Positions 10,761-21,426 of a DNA stretch of 64,000 bases are shown here, one piece after another. Every line of letters starts with the position of its first letter. Positions within the stretch are counted from its first letter, which is position 1. Origin of the DNA: Portulaca oleracea (taxonomy: Eukaryota; Streptophyta; Magnoliopsida; Caryophyllales; Portulacaceae); NCBI GenBank assembly GCA_029582165.1, contig CM055893.1:25209179-25273178 (forward strand), read 5' to 3'. The position numbers and the translations under genes are program-made. Below the pieces are notes generated by a model. It was not told the origin of the DNA. It made no database searches and was given only the letters and a program-made list of their open reading frames with translations.

Positions 10761-12276
10761 AGTTGAGGAAATGCTGGTATTTTTGCCCCAAACCTATAAG
10801 TTTTCATCAAAAACAACAACACCGAGCGTAATAGGGAAATTGGGATATAAATCAATTTTCGCAATTAAGATTACCCCTAAATCACTATTGAAATCCCCTA
10901 AAAATCTCGTCACAATAAGAACTTATCACGGTCATAACTTGTTAGCATTTGTGGGTCATTGACCAGACCTTGGGTTTGGGCTAATCTGACATTCCATTTG
11001 ACTTGGTAGTCACCTTAACTTGAACTTGGTGGCCACTTAGGTTTGATTTAATGGTCAATTTGGCTTTGACTTGACACTCGTCCGAGCTTTGACTTGGTAG
11101 TCAGCTTGAGACAATCTCAGTTAAATAAATCAGATTAACTAATTTGGATCGACAAAAATACCAAACTGAATTTATTCTATAACTTGGCACTACTTTGATT
11201 TTTTTTAGTGCCTAAAATCCAAAAATATCCAAATTTGAAACTCATATGATTCTCGGATTTAGTGATTTAGTCCGAATTGTCAGAACTTGAATTAACCTTA
11301 ACCCAAATTTTTATCACTGCTAAAACTAATCATAAATGACAAAAAAAGTTACACTGCTTTAATACCCATATAAGGACATTCAACAAGTTCAAATTATGAC
11401 CTTTTATGAGTTGGACTATAATATCTAATCTAACATTTAGAAAAGGGTAAACAAAATCCATTGTACGACCATAATATCCTTATGTTTCTTGGGGCATAGT
11501 AAGTTATGACATTCGAGACAGAATCATGGGAATATTTTGCAATCATCCGCAATGTGGTCATATATAGCTCGCTAGGCAGGTTTGGTATAAGTTGGAAATT
11601 AGCGTACATTGATTATGGGACTTAATTAGGTTTTATGAGTTATTTATTGGACAAGATTGACAATCAATTCGGGATTGCATGTTCTAAATCAGTGACTAAT
11701 TGACGACATGTGTAGTAATAGGTGATTAGGTATATGCATGTTGAAGCTACAGGTATTAGGTAGTGACCTGATTAATAATAATGGAAATTAACGGTGCCAA
11801 TTTAAGATTAAGTTGCTGATATATTTTTGTCGGTAGAATTAGATATAATGCTGTTGGTGAAGGAAATCACGAGCATGACTGCATGCCTAATGATTCTTCC
11901 ACAATATTAATGTGCCATGTCCTTTTAGTTTTTGCATCATCCGTTTCCAATAACCACAGACCATTACACTATCCTGGCTATATTCGGATTCGGTACCTTA
12001 ACATAAAGTATAACCTTTTTCTTTATTTACCACAATGTATGTAGAATGATCGACAGGATAAATGTTATTCATTTTTTTTTATGTACGCTGTGATGCCTTA
12101 TATGGTGAGTATTTCATATATGTACACATGCTATTTTATTTAATAAGGAACACTGAATTATAGTAAATTTAATTATTAGGATAGAAAAAAAAAGATAAAC
12201 TGAATTTTAGAAATGTAATACCATAGGTTAAAGCATTGAATCTTTGAATTTCCATACATTACCACGCATCAAGTGG
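10761..12276. other. AT-rich non-coding stretch, little recognised
   Basis: No gene or transposon end was recognised. Around 10945-11110 there are several loose copies of a TTGACTTGGTAGTCA-like phrase, possibly decayed satellite or LTR sequence. Confidence 0.4.
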
Positions 12277-12427
12277 GTCTAATCTTAATTAACAATATTT
12301 TAAACTACTATAATCCAATATACTATAGTGTACGAGTCTAATCTTAATTAACAATATTTTAAACTACTCTAATCTTTTCTTTTTTTTTTATCAGAGAACT
12401 ACTATAATCCAATATACTATAATGTAC
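12277..12427. repeat. Tandem duplication with an internal insert
   Basis: A roughly 57-bp unit beginning GTCTAATCTTAATTAACA occurs at 12277-12333 and again from 12336. The second copy is split by about 30 bases containing a T run near 12375-12400, and then finishes at 12427. Confidence 0.75.
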
Positions 12428-12510
12428 ATTATTAAATATTAATACTTAGGGCAGAAATGAATTAAACCAAGCCTAAGCTCATAAAGTCTTGAGGTGTGAC
12501 TTTTATTTTA

Positions 12511-12914
12511 GGGTTGTTGGACATCAATAATACCAACTTTGGGGTATTGGATATTAATAATACAAACTATTTCCTTGGACATTAGCAGTACGAACTATTA
12601 ACCTATTTTCCTCTAACAGTACACCGTCGAATTGTTATGGTTCAAACTCATCGAAAAGATGATATGGCTCCATAATATGTGACATGGAAGGCATGTTAGT
12701 GTCCACATCAACATTTTCTATTCAACCTCTGCCTTCCACGTCACACATCATGGAGCCACGTCATCTTTTCGACGAGTTAAAACTACGGCAACTCGGTCGT
12801 GTACTATTAGAGGAAAATAAGTCGATAGTTGATACTACTAGCGTCCAAGAAAATAATTTGGTTTATTTATCTCCAATACCCCCAAAAGTTGGTATTATTG
12901 GCGTCCAATAATCC
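12511..12914. mobile_element. Mutator-like foldback MITE 1
   Basis: 404 bp. The ends are long inverted repeats of about 190 bp each, starting GGGTTGTTGGAC on the left and ending GTCCAATAATCC on the right. Almost the whole element can pair with itself. A perfect 9-bp duplication TTTATTTTA flanks it (12502-12510 and 12915-12923), the size expected for Mutator-like elements. No transposase is encoded; short open stretches inside are chance. It shares terminal phrases with the element at 16653-17082. Confidence 0.92.
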
Positions 12915-12923
12915 TTTATTTTA

Positions 12924-13522
12924 TGGAAAATTCGCACATACCTTCCTTCAGATTTATGACAATAAAAAATTCAACCCTCACCGTTTTACATTACAACTTA
13001 ACTTCCCTCACCTTTATTCCTCATTTAATTTTATCCCTTTTCCAGTGAAGACTAAGGATCATTTCGTGGACATGACTATTAATAGACCCTTGCCCCTTTA
13101 TCATGTAAACTATTATGAAATTTATAAGATCGAAATTAAAATAAATATTAGTAATCTTTGACAAAAAGGAATAAATGATTAAAGTTAGGTCATCGATCTC
13201 TAATTTGTGTATTTTATGTAATTTTAATTATTAAGAAATTTTATTCTAAAAAAAATTATTATGAAACTTTAAAATTGTTGTAAATTTTTAAGATTAAAAA
13301 AGACTGAAATGTTTCCTATACGAATCTTAATTATTATAAAAAGATCGATTGTTGTGTGTTTTTAAAATGCGAACAACTCTTTTTTTAACTATTTTTTTTA
13401 ATGAGATTTCTACTGTCCTGTGGCATAAATGATTGGGTCATATTTTCAAGAAGAGAATAGAGAGACTCGTGTCTGATGGAATTTTTGAGCCCTTAACTTT
13501 CACAGACATGCATGGACTTGTA
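12924..13522. other. AT-rich spacer, nothing recognised
   Basis: No gene, repeat or terminus recognised. Confidence 0.45.
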
Positions 13523-14105
13523 GGGCTGTCCATAATCCAGTTCGGACCGAATGAAGGACTGGACTAGACTGGACCAAGAACTAGATCAAAATGACCGAAG
13601 ATAGTTCGGTCCAATCCTCGGTCGAAATAATACTGAGTTTCCATTTTTGGTCCAGGGACTCGACCGAATTAGATAATTGAGAACCAAACTACAAACCAAC
13701 TGTTTTTCTTGGTTTTCAACTTTTCATCACTATTGACTAATGTTTCTGAGTTTATCAATCTCAAACCCTCGACATTCCCCAGTCCCCACTCACCCTCCGC
13801 CTTCCACCACCTGCCGTCACTGAGCGCCATCGCTAGCGCCATGAAGGTCGTTAGAGCCACCGCCCTCCCTCCGCACTCAACCACTTCACAAGCGCCCCCC
13901 ACCCCCTACTCCCTTGGTCTGTTGTTTTCTCCTCCTTAGCACAATCCATTACTTCACTAGATCAGGAAAAGTTTATTAATAAATATTTGATATTTGATTA
14001 TGGGAAAAAATTTATTAATAAATATTTAATTAATAAACACACACAACGCAGGAAAAATTTAATACCGAGTTTCCATTTTTGGTCAAGGGACTGGACCGAA
14101 TATTA
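13523..14105. repeat. hAT-like terminus and duplicated block
   Basis: TAGGGCTGTCCATAATCC at 13523 followed by TTCGGACC phrases resembles the end of plant hAT MITEs. A block beginning with a GAGTTTCCATTTTTGG phrase occurs at about 13630-13670 and again at 14065-14100, suggesting that something was inserted between the copies. No matching right terminus or TSD was found. The open stretch at 13709-13939 is GC-rich and shows no protein family. Confidence 0.4.
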
Positions 14106-14239
14106 AGAACTTTTTTTTCCATGCAGAGCAGCTAGCACACCCACGAAATGGAATCCAGCGTTGTGTGTGTTTTCTTCTTTTAGTTTATTAATAAATATTT
14201 AATTAATTAATAATGTAGGGAAAAAAATTTAATTATGTA

Positions 14240-14421
14240 AATACCTATTATATATATCTACCTCACTTAACCTTTCCCCATACTTAATGTTTACAATGAA
14301 AGGTTAATGATTAATTAGGGCATATTTAAGTGTGGGGACAATAAAATCTAGTGATTTAAGGTGTCATACTTAATTATGTGTAGGTAGATAAGTGTAGGGA
14401 AAAACACATTTTCTTGTAGTG
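14240..14421. mobile_element. Right end of a CACTA-type transposon (relic)
   Basis: The stretch ends TTTTCTTGTAGTG at 14409-14421, the reverse of the common plant CACTA terminus CACTACAAGAAAA. Short repeats of a TAAGTGTGGGGA type in both directions lie upstream, like CACTA subterminal repeats. The left end was not found. Confidence 0.55.
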
Positions 14422-14527
14422 GCCCATGAGCGATGAAGAACCCCTCCAGCAGAATCAGACCTCACGACCGTGACACGCATTGTCACGACCATGACATAGA
14501 GAGATTGCCTCTCACCAGAAGGCACCT
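14422..14527 (+). repeat. Older LTR relic, left part
   Basis: This contains CACGACCGTGAC and GTCACGACCATGAC palindromes. It continues at 15841 on the other side of the solo LTR inserted with TSD CACCT. Confidence 0.55.
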
Positions 14528-15835
14528 TGTTCGGACTCGTTCCGAGCCGAATTCTTTTCATTTATAGGGTATTTTGATTGTTCTAGTCCCTTAATTATAT
14601 ATTAGATATGATGATTTTGAGTTTCGTAGGATAATAATGTGTTAGAGCCAAAACCAAAGCAATAGTGGTAAAATTGAGCAAAAATCCAAGAGGGTTGCAT
14701 TACACTAGTCAAACCACGGGTCGGACGGGCGTCGCACCCACGACCTCATGGGTCACGCCCATAACCCTGTTCTGTGGCACCATTACATCAGCCAAGGGAA
14801 AGTGTCCAGAATTGCGTCGCACCCGAGTCGTTTCTGGTTGCACCCGTGACGGACATTGATTCAAGCCTGGGGGAATGTTTGATGGGAAGAATCCCTAAAG
14901 AGCGTCGCACCCATGTCATATATTGTCACACCCGCGATGTGCTGCGTAGAAGGAAATTTGCCGGCGGTCAGAACCCTGTCGCACTTGCGACAGGAAGCGT
15001 CGCACCCGCGACGACCTGAAATTCTGCGCAATTTTCTTGGCAAAACGACTGAGTTTTGTGTAATTGTTTTGGCTTGTATATATATACCCTAAGTGACGAA
15101 TTCAGCCATAGCTAGTTTTTCTTAGTTTTCTCTTCATTTTACCTTAGGCTTTTATCATTATGCTCTTCTCTTGATTAGATTGACTTAGGGTTTTAAGCTT
15201 TTGATTATTCCTTAAGTTCCTCTAGTTCTTATTGCTTGTGATCAACTCTTTATTGCTATTAATTTCAGAAATCTTTCCCCATTCTCTTGTTCTTTCTTGC
15301 TTTCATTATAGATTGTCATTGCTAGTTCATTAGATTAGCCACAAAACTCAAATCAAACTTTTAGTGAGGAGGAGGATTAAGAATAACAAATTCTACTTCC
15401 TAGTGAGAATTTGGGGGTTCTTGATAATCCAAGTCACGCTTCTTGATTGTTCGGGAGAAGTCCAAGAAGAAGATTAGAGATGAAGGTTAGAGGTTAGAGA
15501 GAAGACTTAGTGCTTCAAGGGTATGATCTCTCTTTTAGTTCTTAATTCCATTTAGTAGGATAGTTTAATTGTTTCCCTATTTCTTGCTATTGATTGCATT
15601 CTTAGTGTTAGTTCTCTATTTTGTTCAATTAGATCAATCCATCTTTTATTCATGTTTTGCTTAATTGTTGATGTGATGATTTCATGATTATTATAGTTTA
15701 ATTTGCTTTCCTTTACATAATTTACTACTTTCTGCATTTGAAAACCCCAAACCAAACCAATTTTCTCATCAAGTCTAACACCCATTCCTGTGGATTCGAC
15801 ATCCTTACTTTAGAAACAAAAATACACATCGAACA
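14528..15835 (+). mobile_element. Solo LTR S1 (Tat/Athila-like)
   Basis: 1308 bp, starting TGTTCGGACTCG and ending ACACATCGAACA. It is flanked by a perfect TSD CACCT (14523-14527 and 15836-15840) with no internal region, so it is a solo LTR left by recombination between two LTRs. Its left end (TTCCGAGCCGAATT) and R-U5 part (TTTTAGTGAGGAGGAGG) match element T1 at 18120. Its U3 differs: there is no stem-loop, and it carries GTCGCACCCGCGACG palindromes (14725-15020) before TATATATATACC near 15077. Confidence 0.88.
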
Positions 15836-15840
15836 CACCT

Positions 15841-16560
15841 CACGGCCGTAACCCTCACATGTCATGCCTGTAAGGGATGCGAATCCAGCGAAGTTCTTCA
15901 GAATTCCCCAGGGGTCACGGCCGTGACGACTTGTGTTACGCCCGTGACGCCCCTGTTCTGCCGATTATTTTCGGCCAAAACGATTGTATTTTGGGAACTT
16001 TTCTCCCAAGTATATAATGTAAAATTGTTGATTTTGACAGGACACTTTCTTTCCTAGTTTTTATACTTTATAGTTCTAAGTTTTAGTTCTCTTTTACTCA
16101 TAGATTACTGTGTTAATTACTCTCCAATCAAGGTTTAATGTAATTTGTAGTTGATTCTCGGAAGTTCATCATTGCAATCTGATTTATTTCTATTGCTTTT
16201 CCTCTCCAACCCCAAATTGAGATTACTCTTGCCTCCCTTTCTTAGATTTTCATCTTTTACTTGTTGTTATTGCTTTGATTTGTGTCCTTAATTGCTTTAT
16301 TTTGTTGTTTTTTGTAGTTCTTGATTATCATCATAGAATTATGTTGACATTAGCTTCAATCATTGAGTCTTCATCCATCATTAATATGAGTATAGCTAAA
16401 TACCTTAGGGTTAAGGGGTGATTAGGGTCCCTAATGTGGGATTAGGTATGGATTAGTGGGATTAGGGTGATTAACAAGGTAATTAGTGTTCCACCCTAAT
16501 TTTCCACTCGATGATTGAGTAATGGGTGTTTTGTTGTGTTTTAGGAAATGTACAAGGAAA
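15841..16560 (+). repeat. Older LTR relic, right part
   Basis: Continues from 14527. It holds GTCACGGCCGTGACG and TTACGCCCGTGACG (15915-15950), then a TATA-like AAGTATATAATG near 16010 and T-rich R-U5-like sequence. The end could not be fixed. Confidence 0.5.
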
Positions 16561-16652
16561 TTACACTAGGAAACGTTGAAATTTATAGGGAGATTCTGGC
16601 GAATTTGGTTCAACATTATATGCCTCCTCTTCTTGTTTTATGTTTATGTATA

Positions 16653-17082
16653 GGATTGTTGGACGATAATAGACTGGACTTTAGGGGTATTGGACAATAA
16701 TGCAATGAACTTTTTTTTTTTGGATTCTAATACTCTGAACTTTGAGGGTATTGGACAATAATGCTAACAATTCAGTTGGTGGTTGACGCGGTGGCGGTCC
16801 TACTTTGAGGCGTTTTTCTTAATTCTTTTTTAATAAATTTTTGTTAGCATGTAAGAAACTAACCTAAGTTGAATGACCAATATATATTTTCTGAAAAAAG
16901 AAGAAAAATGACACCTCAAAGTAGGAGAGTCACCGCGTCAACCACCAACAGAATTGTTCCGGGTGCATTATTGTCCAATACCCTCAAAGTTCAGTATATT
17001 AGAGTTAAAATAAAAAAAAAAAAAGTTTAGTGCATTATTGTCCAATACCCCTAATGTTCAGTGTATTATCCTCCAATAATCT
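16653..17082. mobile_element. Mutator-like foldback MITE 2
   Basis: 430 bp with inverted ends of about 170 bp starting GGATTGTTGGACGATAATA and ending TATCCTCCAATAATCT. A perfect 9-bp TSD TTATGTATA flanks it (16644-16652 and 17083-17091). Each arm contains two direct copies of a GGTATTGGACAATAATGC phrase. It encodes no transposase and is related to the MITE at 12511. Confidence 0.93.
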
Positions 17083-18119
17083 TTATGTATATTAAGTTAG
17101 TTTATATTTTGCTAACAACTTTTATATTTTTTGTTATCGGGAAAACTTTAAGAGCGAGCTCGATAAGGAAAAACCGGAAGATCCAAATTTATTGTGGGTG
17201 CATCAAATTAAATTTAAACAAAAAGAATCTTGTTTATAGGATTGGAGATTACACTTTTGTAACACCCCAGGTAACTACCACTAGATTAAGTTAATGATTC
17301 ACCTAACCCAATGATTAGCAGCGAATAAACACCTGAGGGCATTACCGCCGTCCACGGTGGTAGACAAGGCTAAGACTAAACCCAACAAAAGGAATCAACC
17401 ATAACCCAACTTCAAACATGCATCATCAGCATAACTTAACTCAAATCACCTCAAAAACAACATAATACAACCCAAAAGAAAATATATAAGTCATTAAATC
17501 ACAATTTCTTTTAAGTCCTTCATGGAGAGCCTCTAACCACCTTTAGATTCCTTAAGGTGCACTAGGGTTTTTTCCTCTCGGGGCTTTTTCATTCTCCTTT
17601 GCCGAGGTTCCTAAAATGAAAACAAAACTTCGAAATGTGAGTTAAACCCCGTACATATACCCTTAACATGTAGGAAAAATTTTCGTAATTCATTATACTT
17701 ATTTAGCGCGGTTCCAAAATTATATATATAAAAAAAACAACGTAATAACAGTTTAAGAAAAAGAGTAGCATAACTTACATAGCTTGACCATAACTTAACC
17801 TGAACATGAAGAAATATAACTGAACCTGTACTTAAATCACAACTTAAATGAAAATATTTATGAGTTCTTCCTTTTAAGAGTAACTGGATAACCATAAACT
17901 TGTTTGAAATCAAATAAAATCATGCATAAATTGACATAGACACACACATTAAAACATGACTTTGAACATCCATAACAAAACTTATGATCCTTGGAAGTAA
18001 CCGAAGCAGCTTCACTTTGATCCCAATAATTTGGAAAATTTAAGGTACACAAAACTTGGTATATCACACCACTTAATGCGTGACACAAACCGTACTTGGA
18101 ACACATGACTTAGAAAGGG

Positions 18120-19513
18120 TGTTCGGTCTCTTTCCGAGCCGAATTTTATCTCCTTTATAGGGTGTTTGTGTTTATTTTAGCCCTTTGTATATATTAGATA
18201 TAGTGATTTATTGTTTTGTAGGAAAATAAGGAGTTAGAAGAGGTTTGGGCTTAATTGAAGGTTTTAAGGGAATCCCGAGCGATTTCCCGAATCAAACCAA
18301 GTCAATCCGAGTCGATAACTAAGTCAACCCGAGTCGAGAGCCGAGGCGAAACCGAAGCCAGAAATTCCATGTCAAGATTGGCGCAAAACAGGGGAACGAT
18401 ACAGACTCAAAGGTTTGAAATACGTGTGCCTTTACTCTTTGGGTCATAACTCCTTCGTTACAACTCCGATTGGTATGATATTTTGGGAGCTTAAAGTACA
18501 CACCGAGAGCTATCCATCATATCTTACGGGTCTAAAACGGAGTTCGGATGAAGAAGTTATGTGCGTTTGAAGTCGGCAGGGAAAAGCTGCCCAGAACTGT
18601 GACTCGCCCGCGCCCATTTCTGACTCGCCCGAGTCAACCTTCTGGAGCAGCAAAGACATAGACCAAAGGAAGCAGGACAGTAGGCCGACTCGCCCGCGCC
18701 CATTGCCGACTTGCCCGCGCCCAGTGGCGACTCGCCCGAGCCAATTTTCTGCGGAAAAACCGACGCACGTGCTGCGATTTATTTCAAGGGTTTTGGGTTG
18801 TATTTTTCCTTCTTCTATAAATACCCACTTGTATTCAGCTTATTGAAGAGGGAGCCTAGGTAGTTTAGGAGTAGAATTAGATTAGATTTAATTGCTTTCT
18901 TTAATTGCTTTCTTAAATTGTTCTTCATGTTTTCTCCATTGTTCTTCAAGCTTTCTTCAAGTTTTCTTGCAATTGTTATTTAACTCTTCTTTCAAGCAAA
19001 TTTCCATTGAAGTATTTACAAGCTTTCTCTCTCTTTCTCTTTTTCTCTCTCTCTCTCTCTAATCTCCATTGTTGATTTGATTTCAAAGCTTTCTAGTGAA
19101 AATCTCACCTAATCCATTTTTAGTGAGGAGGAGGGCTAAGGGTCACAAATTCCACTCTCAAGTGGGGATTTGGGGATTCTTAGTAATCCAATTCATGATT
19201 TTCTTGTTTGTTCGGGGAAAATCCAAGTTTGATTGAAGATTAGTGCAGATTGTTCATCAAAGGTATAATTTCTTTTCCCTAATTTCATTGTTCATGCTTT
19301 TTATTGCTTTCCTATTTATAGCTTTTTAATTGCTTTCATCTTAATTGCTTTCTTTGATTCATGCCTAGGTTAGATTTAATTGCTTTCATTTATATAATTT
19401 ATCGCTTTCTGTATTGGGAAAAACCTTAATAAACCACAAATCCTAAGAATACCAGACACCCATCCCTGAGATCGACATCCCTTACTTAAAACCGCAATTT
19501 ACACAACCGAACA
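18120..19513 (+). repeat. 5' LTR of T1
   Basis: 1394 bp. In order: TGTTCGGTCTC start, stem-loop module (18445-18561), GACTCGCCCGAGTC-type palindromes (18600-18740), TATA box in TTCTATAAATACC near 18816, CT-rich stretch (19021-19065), GTGAGGAGGAGG block, and end ACACAACCGAACA. Confidence 0.93.
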
Positions 19514-19514
19514 A

Positions 19515-19532
19515 TGGCGCCGTTGCCAGGGA
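19515..19532 (+). other. Primer binding site of T1, tRNA-Asp type
   Basis: TGGCGCCGTTGCCAGGGA lies one base after the LTR. This is the well-known Tat/Athila site, usually assigned to tRNA-Asp, with one base different from the common form. Confidence 0.88.
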
Positions 19533-19698
19533 TGGCGTTATTTGGTAGATTAGGTTATTGGTTTGTGTGTACATAGTTATTGCTTTCTTGATTATGCTAG
19601 AAAAATGTAGTTAAAAAAATTGAATATCGAAAAAAAAGAGAGAAAAGAAATGAAAAGAAAAAAAAATAGAAAATTAGAAAAATAGAGAAAAGAGAGTT
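19533..19698 (+). other. T1 leader with purine-rich tract
   Basis: A run of A and G (about 19625-19696, AAAAAAGAGAGAAAAGAAA and similar) precedes the reading frame. Confidence 0.6.
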
Positions 19699-21426
19699 AT
19701 GGAAAGTCCCCAATTCCCCCAATTTGACCATGAGATATTTTGGAGGTATTTTGCTAGATTACATGATTATCGTGCTCAATGTGAATTGTATGGCATTTTT
19801 TATGATACATTGAATTTGTTGGGAATTGTTAGTGATGGTGTGAATTATGAGACCCGAAACCTTTTAGATTATTACGGGTTTTCCAGTTTAGGTGAAGAAC
19901 CAGCATGGGAGTTACTTGAATGGTTGTCTAGGGATTCCTATCAGTTTGAACAACGAAATGTTAGTCCTAGCTTCCAACCTCCTTATGCACCACCATTTGG
20001 GACCGAAACTGAACAATCATGTGAATCCCTCGTGTATGTTGATGATCAATCTTATGATGGGGGATATGTGGAAAACTGTTGTGATCTTTCCCAAAATGCC
20101 GATGTTGAGTCTCCTTCCATGTGCTCCTTGTGTGATTCGCCATATCATAGTTCAATTTCTTGTTTGCAAGCTACAATGGCTTCCTTCGAGGCGGAAGTAG
20201 AAAAATTATGTGCGAACATGAATTAGTATATGCGTGAATTTGTCCATGAGAGTAATCATAGGGTAGAAACTCGTTCTTCACAAATGGTTGATTCGAATGT
20301 TGAAGTAGGTCATTCATCGTCTTTTAGTCCTGAAATGCAAATTGATTCTGCTGTGTATGATGAAGATGATGACTATTATAACCAACCATGCATGCTTAGT
20401 GATTCCTTAGCTCTTGTCCCACCTAGTGAGCATGAGGAACATGATGATTTTGCGTGTGATGATGTAGAATTAGTTGAAAACATGCTAGATGACTAACCAT
20501 TGTCCACACCCTTGTCCATGCCTTTGTGTGAAGAAAAAGTTGAGATTGATGAATGCCATGATGCTTGTGATATAATTGAGCATGATCTTGTTGAGGGTGA
20601 AATTGAATCTGTTGTGATTGAATGTGTGCTTGATACCGATTTGTTCACTTTCATTGAGGATCATTGCATTAGTGAGGCATTAGCTACCCTTGTATGTGAG
20701 TCCATTGATGTGTATATTTGTGATGATGAGCATAATTCTTTGGGGATTGATCATGATTGTTTGAACTTGGTTGTTGACAATGATGCTTTTGATGATAACA
20801 TGCTTTATGAGTCATTCACGATGAGTTATGACCCTGAACCTTCCACTTTCACTTTTGATGTTGCTTTGGATGATGGACCCTTGTCTTTTGATGTTGATAG
20901 TTCTTCTTGTGAGTTTGATATTGAAAAAGATGAAGATGTGCTTGTTTGTGATGTTGGGAGTGTTATGATGTGGTCTAACCCTCTGTTTTCCTTATCACCT
21001 ATTAACGATTATGATGATTATGTGGACGAGAGTGGTGATTTGGAATTTGTGAGTAATGAAAATTGCATGGAAATTGAGTTTGATCCATTGTTTGCATCTA
21101 AGTCTTCGCATGAGCATGTTCATGATTGTGTTGTATTTCCTCCTCATGTTGATTTGTATACCCAATCTCCATTAACGAGTCAATGGGATGATCCTTTTGT
21201 CATGTCTCACTTCACCATGCCTAGGAAAGTCTTGTATATTCATGCATTTCATCATTTCTATGACTTTTCTAAGGCATTTGATAAACTGTTAAGAGCACTA
21301 ATATTTTTTGATGTGCCATTGCGAGTGTGCTCTTACCACTACCATTCTGAGATGCATGAGAGGATGCATGATTTGTTACTCCGGGCGTTGAATGGTTCTG
21401 ACATGATGCCCGATATCTTGAGGTGA
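19699..21426 (+). pseudogene. Gag-like acidic protein of T1, two in-frame stops
   Basis: One frame of about 575 codons is interrupted only by TAG at 20224-20226 and TAA at 20494-20496. The N-terminal part (residues 1-100) is aromatic and acidic. A perfect CX2CX4HX4C zinc knuckle lies at residues 142-155 (C142, C145, H150, C155; 20122-20163), the RNA-binding motif of gag nucleocapsids. The rest (residues 180-530) is strikingly rich in D and E, with many C and H, and ends in a more basic segment (about 510-575). No protease or pol motif is present. I infer a gag-derived RNA-packaging protein; the acidic tail is unexplained. The start is the first ATG after the purine tract. Confidence 0.75.
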
